Below, one piece after another: positions 56,650 through 64,000 of a stretch of 64,000 nucleotides of DNA (positions are counted from its first letter, which is position 1; each line of letters starts with the position of its first letter). Source of the stretch: Tricholoma matsutake. Its lineage: Eukaryota > Basidiomycota > Agaricomycetes > Agaricales > Tricholomataceae. Made by a program: the position numbers and the translations under genes. The notes beneath the pieces are model-generated. The model made no database searches and was not told where the DNA came from. It saw only the letters and a program-made list of their open reading frames with translations. The stretch is from contig AP026544.2 of assembly GCA_026075535.2 (NCBI GenBank), positions 9,920,001-9,984,000 on the forward strand. Reading direction: 5' to 3'.

Positions 56650-56936
56650 CTGATTTGCCCTGAGTTTCCTCTGATACTAGTACATTGTAACAGTTCTGGG
56701 TCACCAATGGGGAACCTTCACTGGGACTCTTCCACAAAATTCTGCTGCCTGCCTTCCTCCTGCTTCACTTCCTCAATTGTAGCTTCCCTAATCTTTCTCT
56801 TCTGCCTGCAATTCCTAGAAATATGTCTTAACTGCCCACAGTTAAAACATTTAAGTGGGGCACATCTCCCCACTTGATCAACCTCCATAGTGTCTGGTGC
56901 TGCTGAATCTGCAACAATAGGTGTCAGTGCCATGGC
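56650..56936 (-). pseudogene. Gypsy B-type gag fragment (zinc knuckle)
   Basis: Reads MALTPIVADSAAPDTMEVDQ down to CFNCGQLRHISRNCRQKRK and EEVKQEEGRQQNFVEE, closely matching 36100-36320 of gypsy B, but with the frame unbroken through the knuckle. It is cut at 56936 by an M-type end (ATAGGTAAGC). Confidence 0.85.
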
Positions 56937-57443
56937 TCAGATAGGTAAGCTACAATTTACCAAATAATACAGTCTATCAAATGCATACAGTGTATTGAAT
57001 GATACAGGGTTCAGTGGATGCCATCAAATGCTCTCATAGTATGTATAAAATGTACTAGTATCAAATGAATACACTTTTACAATTCTTGCTTGTGATACAC
57101 TATGAAGAATGTTAATAGACAGATCAGTGACCTATGAGATAGTGTTGGACACAGTACTTGGCAATGGGATGTGCGGTAAGAATCTAATACTGTTGATGAA
57201 ATAGTCACAGCCATCAGCATCGGCATCAGCAGACACATTGGCACAGAAATCTACATCAACATCAACATCGGCAGCAGCAGACAGATGCTTTGGGGTGGAA
57301 ATCTATATACCAAGAGCATTGGCAATGGGCATTGGCAAACCAGAGGCACAGTGGGTGCAGGCAGTATGAATGAACAAAATCAACAAAACAGCAGTGTTCA
57401 TCCTAGCTAAAATAACAATGTCGGTACTAGCTAATTGTGAGAA

Positions 57444-58136
57444 TCAGTGGGATTGGCCATGGGACAATGATCTGATTGGAATGTCTGAGAACCTGCATTC
57501 AAATGATTTCAGATTGTATTCCATCCTTTCCTTCAAGGTCACATATGTCTTCAATGTGACATCTTGCTGTTCCAGCTTCTCAACCTCGGCCATGTAGAGA
57601 CAATGACTGGCATCCTTGTATGAGGTGCCAAGGTTGTTTTGCAGGGCTTTCACTTTGGCATGGCAGCTCAACAGCTCCCTGTCTGTCAATGTCTGCAACA
57701 GGATGAACTAACAGTCATACAAATGAGGAAGGCACTTACTGGATCAGCAGGTAGCATTAGCTGGTTGTGGGCCAATGTGTAGTAGTATGGTGTATCAGTA
57801 ATGTTTCCAGACTGCAAAGTCATCAGTAAGAGGATAGACAAGCCAAAAGATGGGGAAGCAGCCAAGATGAGGCATCAGCCAAGATGCATCATTGGCCAAC
57901 AAGGATGGCATCAGGCCAAGGATGGCTAGGCTGGCAGCAACAAGACTTTGAAAAGAAGGAAATCTTAACCCCCCATGTGCCATGTATACATTGAATTCAA
58001 CCTTCTTGCAATAAGCCTCCATTGCCTGGTGGGTAGCTGGAATCATAAAATGGGGCACTAGATAGTGCTGCCCATTGTCACCTCGGATAGCGAGATATCC
58101 ATCAGGAATATAAGTGTCACTTTGCTGATTGCTCAT
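57444..58136 (-). pseudogene. M2 gene alpha2, paralogue of alpha1
   Basis: Same three-exon plan: MSNQQSDTYIPDGYLAI... with YLVPHFMIPATHQAM (58136-57969), SGNITDTPYYYTLAHNQL (near 57814-57750), TLTDRELLSCHAKVKAL to the end at 57444. At the first junction one G is missing, so the donor reads GTTAAG and the phase shifts; splicing may fail. Otherwise no internal stop is seen. The conserved intron positions support this as a real gene family. Confidence 0.6.
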
Positions 58137-58322
58137 GGTATAGATAACACAGATGATAACAAAGTGATACCACCAAACACCATTTAATCAGGGATCAATC
58201 AGACATTATTTGTTTGTATATATTGATTGTATATCGATCAACAACACATGATTGTTGATTTTCAGTACTTCACTTTTTTTCATATCAACATTGACCCTGC
58301 AGCCACAGCTGACTCATCAATC
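58137..58322. promoter_or_regulatory. Shared intergenic region of alpha2 and beta2
   Basis: 186 bp, AT-rich, between divergent starts, equal in layout to 21840-22028. Bidirectional control is inferred. Confidence 0.35.
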
Positions 58323-60786
58323 ATGAATGTTACATGCCAACATGTGCTCAGCCAGATCAGTGAGATCAAGCAAGCCATCTGCAATGGACTTCAGGAACAA
58401 AATATCAAGGCCATGATGAAGGAAAGAAAATCGGCCCTTGTGAGTGGATTGGCATGCTATCAGATCAACAATGCACTTACAAATTGTAGAAAATGTTATT
58501 TGGCTGGCAAAAAGAGGTTCTCACTGAGGATGTGCAGGCTGTCTTCTGGGCCAATGCCTTTTTGTGGGGATTTGTGGTAGCATGGTCAAAGTCAGATAGG
58601 ACAGGGGACCAGAAGTTTATTGAAGGTCAATGGAGGGCAATGAAGACCTTCGACAAGAAAAAGGGCATAACAGGACCTGCATCCACATTGGCTGGACCAA
58701 CTGAATCGGCACCTGAACTGCAATTGGCAACAGCAGCAGCAGGGACAGCTGGGATGGCAATGACAAAGAAATGGGGCACAGCAGCGGCAAAGAAAGGAGG
58801 AACATCAGCAGCAAAGAAAGGAGGAATGGCAGCAGCAAAGACATGAGGAGTGGCAGTGGCAATGGCTGCAGGGATGGCCAAGGCAACAGCAGCAATGCCA
58901 ACACCAAGAACAGTAGAAGCGGCACCAGCACCAGCACTGGCCAAGATGTGGACCCAACCAGAAGCATCAGGATCCAGACATCCAGCCCCAGCCCAGCACC
59001 GATTGGGACCAATGCTGCCAGCAATCACAGTGACACCCAGGCTGTGAGAGGTGCAGAGTAGCAGTGGATCAGATGAGGATTTTGATGAGGAGATGGAGAG
59101 TGATGCCAGACACCAATCCCAGGATGGAGCAGAAGCAGGACAATGCAGCAAGGGCACGAGGAGCACCCCAGTGAGGGAGTCTACAAATGACACCGTGTGC
59201 ACAATGTGTCAGGCTTAGGCATGAGTGTTGGGAGCAGGTGAATGGAAAAACAGCATGCTACTACTGTGGGAAAGTTTGGTGGGATCCAGAGGATGTGGAT
59301 TGAGTGCCAAGAACCAAGAAAGCAAAAGGATTGGTGAGAAGAAAAGCAAAGAAGGCACGATTTTCCAGTGAAGACAGTGGAGAGGAATCATCTAGGCAGT
59401 TCACTGCAAGACAAAAAGGAAAATCCAAAGGTTAGTTCTTCCATATCATGATGCATAAAACCACTAACTAACATGTAAACCCATAGCTGTGGAAGAGGAT
59501 ATTGACATGGCTGATCCTGACCCACTGCCCCCTGCCCTGACTGCCTCTACACCACCCTCACTGCATGTCTATACCAACTGGAGGAAGACATGTATGAGCA
59601 TGCACAGTGGAGTGAAGAGTCATTCCAAGAGTCATGACTCCACATACGAGAACTCTGGGATGCAGTTGACTTGCTTCAAAACAGGGTGAATAGGGTGTAG
59701 CACAGGTACAGGTGAACCTGTGGTATTCTGCCTGCAGGTAGCACAGGTGCAGGTATGGGTTTCTATATCTGTACCTGTGGCAACACCACACCTGTACTCA
59801 TGGTGTTGCAGGTTGTCACAGGTTTGAGTTGTGATATATTTCATATCAGGTTTTGTGGTTGCAAAATTCTTCTGAGCTCTTTGCTTTGAGTTAAAAGAAT
59901 TTCTATCAAGTTTTATGAGAATCAATTGTGGTTACTCTGCTAAGACATGTATCTGCCTGGTACTGTGGGATCTTATGACATACAACAATCTAATTCAGTC
60001 AAGTTGATGTTATTTTGCATGGTGACCTTGAGTGTTCCTTCCAAAAATTGCTCCTCTCATGACAAAACTACTCTGCCCAGATAGAATGCAGCAAATTACT
60101 AGTTTCTTTGTGTTCTTCATGATGGATAAAAAAGGTTGACAGATGATTTGTGAAAGAATTGAACATTATAATAATTTATATGTGGATTCAAGTGTTGAAG
60201 CAGTATAGAAAAGTAGGATAATTTTCTAGTATAGCTACCTCTTATCTTTGTTTTAGCTACACATAGTTTATGCCATGTTACTCAAGTGCTACTGTAGTTC
60301 TGAAACACCATACAAAACCTGTGCTTATAACCTGTACCTGCAGGTATGGTGTTTGTACAGGCATGGTGTCACAGGTGACAGGTGTGGTGTTGCCAGTGAA
60401 ACCCATGGTGTCACCTGTGCTACACCCTAAGGGTGAATGACATTGAAGCATACATTGGGTTGCAGGCCAGCACACAACCCATTGCATTGTACAATGGTTA
60501 CATGCAGGTGGTTCACCTTGAGGGGACTCCAAGCAGGAGGGCAGAGGCAGATTGGGAAGGAGTGACAGATGCCAAGGAAGTCGATGCCACTCCCACTCCT
60601 GGTCCTGAGAGAGAGGGGGGTGACAACAAAGAGAGAGGATGCCCAGCATCCAACATGGAAGCACCATCTGCCTCCAATAACAATAAAGTGCCAACCGAGG
60701 CAATGGATGATGACAGTAAGGCAGTAGCAGCTGCAAGTGATGGTGCCAATAGTATTGTGGATCCCATTTGTAATAATGCTGGGTAA
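58323..60786 (+). pseudogene. M2 gene beta2, cysteine-motif and coiled-coil protein
   Basis: Exon 1 58323-58439 (39 codons, MNVTCQHVLSQISEIKQAIC), 50 nt intron GTGAGT...TTGTAG, exon 2 from 58490 (KMLFGWQKEVLTEDVQ, NAFLWGFVVAWSKSD), an Ala/Gly/Lys repeat with TGA at 58844, an acidic stretch, and the cysteine box TPCAQCVRLRHECWEQ then ACYYCGK (59206-59263), so Cys-x2-Cys-x6-Cys and Cys-x2-Cys. A GTTAGT...CTAACTAAC...ATAG intron spans about 59432-59487. The coiled-coil segment (LHIRELWDAVDLLQNRVN) is cut by hAT-N3 and resumes DIEAYIGLQ, ending at 60786. Candidate zinc-binding nuclear protein; family unknown. Confidence 0.6.
59691..60429. mobile_element. hAT-N3, 739 bp non-autonomous hAT element
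   Basis: 17 bp perfect inverted ends TAGGGTGTAGCACAGGT, flanked by the 8 bp duplication AGGGTGAA (59683-59690 and 60430-60437). Removal joins LLQNRVN to DIEAY in frame. Many ACAGGTG/CACCTGT subterminal copies. No gene inside. Confidence 0.92.
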
Positions 60787-60831
60787 ACAGTGAAACACAG
60801 TGAGATGTAATGATAACATACCCATGGTTTA

Positions 60832-61238
60832 AGATTGGTGGTGTATGCTTTGAATTGATCTAAATCACCTGGCAAATTTGACCAGAACCCATTGTGCTCA
60901 TAATCCCAAGAGATCCCTGAACTATTTCTGTAGCAATCAATCACCCGCCACTGTTTCTTCAGCTATAGGACAAGGACAATGAGCAGCATCCAAAGGTGTT
61001 ATAATGTCTGTCACTCACTGCTCTCAGTTTGTCCTTTGCATGCTTCACTTCCTTATTAGAACCTTGAGTGCATACTTTATTGACAAGTTTGAGTGCTCCA
61101 GTATAGGTTTGCAATGGGAAACTCTCCCCCCCCCCCCCCCCCTTCAGCTTCAGATTGATGAGCATGAAGATAATCTACCATTGCAGATATTTTTTGATCA
61201 TTCCAATGAACACACAGTTTTGATTGCTTAGGAGGCAT
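60832..61238 (-). pseudogene. Myb/SANT-like DNA-binding domain gene, frameshifted in a C14 tract
   Basis: From ATG 61238: MPPKQSKLCVHWNDQKISAM, DYLHAHQSEAE, then a Gly run encoded by 14 C (61129-61142). After a shift of frame: SFPLQTYTGALKLVNKVCTQ...KHAKDKLRA (to 61019), a 56 nt intron GTGAGT...CTATAG (61018-60963), and LKKQWRVIDCYRNSSGISWD...GFWSNLPGDLDQF to 60832. The three-helix, Trp-rich pattern matches Myb/SANT-like domains that often accompany Harbinger-type elements in basidiomycetes. One base in the homopolymer would restore it. It is convergent with beta2. Confidence 0.65.
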
Positions 61239-61564
61239 GATATCAGTTGTAAATTGTTTGAGATGAAGAAAGAGTGCCCAAGAAATGAATTGAGTGATGA
61301 GATGCAGATAATCAGAGAAGGTTGGTTGAGCCTGCCACTGTGACTCGGAGTCCAAGAAGAAATTTGAAGTCCAACATGGGTGAACATGGAACAATGTGAA
61401 CTAATCAACCCAGAACAGTACCCAAACAGGCTCTAAGGAAAACTGTGCAGGTTCATGGGAAGACATCATGTCAGTCAGTTTTAAGCTTAATTGCTTCTAA
61501 ATTTGGGAGTCAGCAGGTATCATGTAATCTGGGTTCAATTAAGCAGATGCAGGCCATAGCCTGA
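61239..61564. other. No gene recognised
   Basis: Spacer between the Myb/SANT gene start and the copia LTR. No conserved frame. Confidence 0.4.
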
Positions 61565-61850
61565 TGGAAGTCAAAAGCTACAACAGTACATAAAGTAAGT
61601 AATAGTCCATTGTTGTAAGATGAAATAGCAAACATACCTCAATCAACTTGATATGTGTAAGAACGACTGAGGTATTGACAACATATCATAATGGTACTTA
61701 TAACGGCATAGTGGAAGTCCATCGGGAGATGGGTGTCCATAAGTTTGAAATATCTGTTGTAAAGTAAGAATAATGGAAATAATATGAAATTCATGATGTG
61801 CATGTGTAAGTGAGTCCAGGTGAGCAAGTATGGGTAACAAGTCACCTTCA
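61565..61850 (-). repeat. Solo copia LTR
   Basis: 286 bp, near-identical to 29012-29296. No 5 bp duplication is visible on its flanks (CCTGA and ATAAT), so it may have been left by recombination between different copies. Confidence 0.8.
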
Positions 61851-61964
61851 ATAATGCTTATAACATCCCAGCTGACAAATGACCAAGGCTAAAAAAGGTG
61901 AAGCTCAATCACCAGATCATTGATCCATCCAGTTCAAAGTTCAATCTGCATAAACATTCCAATT

Positions 61965-62087
61965 GGCACACAGTGGCAGAACAACAGCTGTGCATATGAC
62001 ACCATAATTACAGTGCTTTTTAATATGTGGCATGAGAATCCTGCCTCAACAACTGAGGCCTTACATGAAATACAGTGCAATCTTGTT
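61965..62087 (+). pseudogene. Scrap of the Helitron cysteine-peptidase domain
   Basis: GTQWQNNSCAYDTIITVLFN followed by MWHENP corresponds to the Cys box at 17028-17090. It ends in stops soon after. This shows that a second Helitron of the same family was here. Confidence 0.6.
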
Positions 62088-63704
62088 AAGTTCTGAGCTG
62101 AATGAAGGAAGTCATTGGATTTCCAGTTGTACCTGGGCAGTAGAAGTCAATAAGGGAAGGATCAAACAGGGAAGGGAACCCAATGGGATTCTGGGGCAAG
62201 GTTCACTTGATGTGCCATACCAAGATGTGGGGGACAGAAAGGACTTGGCTTCAACTTATAAGAAGTTGTGCCCTTCTCCTCATCAAGTGTCCTAATTTCA
62301 AGACAAGGGTAAGGAGGATGATCAGAGGTCTGGAGGTTTTCCAGAGAGGACAAGCTAAAGTTTGAGATGGACTTAGGAGAATATTTGAAGTGTAACTGGG
62401 TTGGAATTAAGTGGGTGACTTTGTTGATTTACAAACTGTCTGATACAAGATGAAAGTAGCTAGCTTAAATACTAAAAGCTGGAGGCGATCGGAGTTTCCA
62501 AGGCTGTGATAATTTGCAAACTGGCCTCTGAGGCAAATATCCTGAAACTGTTTCATCGAATTGGAAATGAGAGAATTTCATCTCTAGGCAGTGCTGCTGA
62601 TAGGAGGTGGGCTGTGATGCAAGGTGGCCAGGAAAGGTGGCAGAAAACAATCAGAATTCCAGTCAGAATTGGTCTTGACAAATCTGTTGGACATGCTTAT
62701 CCAGAGCTTTCAGACCCATGACAGCTTTCAGGCAGAATCAGCTTCACCATGGACATTTTCTTTGGAGCAAATCAGGGACTTTGTAAGATGACACCTTGCA
62801 AGGATCTCTACTGAATTTACCTTTGGTTCATATGCCAGTGTGTGTAAGTCTGGCCCCACAGACTCACAACCTTATGACAAGTTAATTTACCTATGCCACT
62901 GTTACACACTTCCACGGTGCCGACACAGCCACACATGTCACTGACACAATCACCCTCGCTGCCAGCACAGCCACCTACAGTGCATAAACAACTCACCAAC
63001 ACCAGATATACCAATGTCTGTGTTACAGTGAGTTATGGCCACCCTACACCGCCAACACACTCCCATGGTGCTGGCACAGCCACCAGTGAATATGACAACA
63101 ACACACTGGCAACATACATCCTGGCAACGGCACCATACATCCTTATTACCCTTCTATCCACATCCAGCAGTGCCAACATTACTCTATTGATGCAGTACCT
63201 TCCTATTATGTGATTATGCCTGATGCAGTCTTCCCAAATCACACACTATGCTTGATGTGGCCTTTTACTTACATGGTCGATCTTTTTCTTATATATTACT
63301 TATTTTTTATTCCTTAACCTTTGTTCCTACTTCCATGCAACAAAGATAATTTGATCCTGTCTTTTAGTAAACCTAAGTCTAGTGTAGGCTGCCAAACTCA
63401 GCATCCTTCCACTTTTTTTTTTGACACTGACAACTTTCTTCACCTCCTGAACCAACCCTGTCTCAGCAACCTTCCACTCATCCCACTCCTCACTAGGAGC
63501 ACGAGAAGAAGTTTACAGGATTCTGGCCAACCAGCCAAATTCAAGACACTACCAACGACATGATGAAAGCGCTGGCACATCCACTGATCACTGCCACTGT
63601 CACCACCAAACACTGATACTGACTCATCCACCGACAAAAGTTCACCAACAATCACAATTAACCATCCCAACTACTGGGCCACACCACCTGCTGCTCAAAC
63701 CAAA
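62088..63704. other. No gene recognised; probable LTR and leader of gypsy D
   Basis: CACAGCCAC-rich sequence at 62900-63090, a TATATATTAC box near 63290 and a T9 run near 63412. Its place just upstream of a gag start suggests an LTR and leader, but the partner LTR is outside the window. Confidence 0.4.
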
Positions 63705-64000
63705 ATGTCACCCTCCACACAACCCCTCGCTGAAGTGAAGGTCACGAAGATGAAGGAATGCCCAATGCTCACCGCCAGCAAAATCACACCTCTCATCATG
63801 CAACTGTGGACCCTCGCATGCAAATGCTACAAGAAGCACAGTGGGAAGACAGACGATGAAATCATCAGCTATGTCGCTGAGGGCATGTTTGAACCCCACC
63901 TTGTGGCATGGTACCAAGCTGACCAAACTTGGATTGATGCCATCTCCCTGGATGGATACCTTGGTGAGCTCTCCCAACTCGTCCTGGAGAAGAACTGGGC
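63705..64000 (+). CDS. gag: Gypsy-type gag, N-terminal part, runs off the window
   Basis: ATG 63705 opens 98 codons with no stop: MSPSTQPLAEVKVTKMKECP, then LTASKITPLIMQLWTLACKC, DDEIISYVAEGMFEPHLVAW, YQADQTWIDAISLDGYLGEL. The pattern (…MLTASKITP, W..AC..Y..H.GK, AWYQA) is that of the gag of a widespread basidiomycete LTR family distinct from A, B and C. The frame is also open upstream to about 63585, but this is the first ATG. It may be the least decayed coding sequence of the window. Confidence 0.65.
   Translation, partial: MSPSTQPLAEVKVTKMKECPMLTASKITPLIMQLWTLACKCYKKHSGKTDDEIISYVAEGMFEPHLVAWYQADQTWIDAISLDGYLGELSQLVLEKNW

Larger units (their letters stand above)
56937..60831. mobile_element. 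M2: second M-type locus, right end not found
   Basis: Begins ATAGGTAAGCTACA at 56937 inside a gypsy B-type gag fragment. A decayed arm with AATGATACAGGGTTCAGTGG (57000-57020) and a CATCAGCATCGG minisatellite (57215-57300) follows. Genes alpha2 (minus) and beta2 (plus) are divergent, as in M1. No gamma gene and no mirrored arm were found; the right limit is set by the Myb/SANT gene and is arbitrary. Confidence 0.6.

Noticed and set aside
61565..61850. Intact copia insertion
   Set aside because: Only one LTR is present, with no internal region and no target duplication.

Overview
The window looks like an accessory, transposon-choked stretch of a basidiomycete (probably Agaricomycete) genome. 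The reasons are chromodomain Ty3/gypsy elements, a Helitron with a DUF6570-like N-terminus, Harbinger and Myb/SANT genes of the kind common in mushrooms, 45-75 nt GT-AG introns with CTAAT/CTGAC-like branch sites, and remnants of a basidiomycete-type seven-helix membrane protein and a HECT ubiquitin ligase. The taxon is inference; no rRNA or tRNA gene confirms it. There are few intact genes.

Layout. 0.2-1.2 kb: an unknown gene broken only by TGA stops. 1.96-7.99 kb: Ty3/gypsy chromovirus A1 (minus), complete with LTRs and target duplication GTTTT. 8.0-11.1 kb: tRNA-like SINE heads, a cluster of short palindromes, a GGT microsatellite and TGGACTCC repeats. 11.1-17.87 kb: a decayed Helitron (Rep, PIF1 helicase, C-terminal cysteine-peptidase-like domain). 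17.87-28.34 kb: gypsy C (minus), whose gag gene is split by a 6.2 kb element (M1, 20330-26510). M1 has about 350 bp inverted arms, a 7 bp target duplication and three genes that match no transposase I know. 29.0-44.8 kb: a Ty1/copia element (minus) whose middle is filled by nested insertions, chiefly gypsy B (32693-42779), itself cut by a fold-back palindrome and two non-autonomous hAT elements. 44.9-45.7 kb: a Harbinger transposase remnant. 45.86-53.44 kb: a host seven-helix membrane protein gene (minus) split by a second gypsy A copy (A2). 53.5-56.6 kb: a CpG-rich island with HUL5/UBE3C-like HECT ligase fragments in opposite orientations. 56.9-60.8 kb: a second, more decayed M-type locus with a hAT insertion in one gene. 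60.8-61.2 kb: a Myb/SANT gene. 61.6-64 kb: a copia solo LTR, a second peptidase scrap, and the start of another gypsy gag.

How it fits together. Most insertions can be removed on paper: dropping the insert and one target duplication restores the reading frame of the gene beneath. This was checked for M1 in gypsy C gag, hAT-N1 in gypsy B gag, hAT-N2 in gypsy B pol, hAT-N3 and the solo LTR in M-locus genes; gypsy A2 sits at an exon-intron junction of the membrane protein gene. Premature stops are almost always TGA where a CGA arginine is expected, which points to CpG deamination or a CpG-directed RIP-like process. Both gypsy families carry a stretch just inside the 5' LTR that is complementary to the predicted 5' end of their own transcript, the signature of Tf1/sushi-type self-priming. 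The best candidate for an undescribed system is the M element, with its divergent gene pair alpha/beta conserved at two loci.
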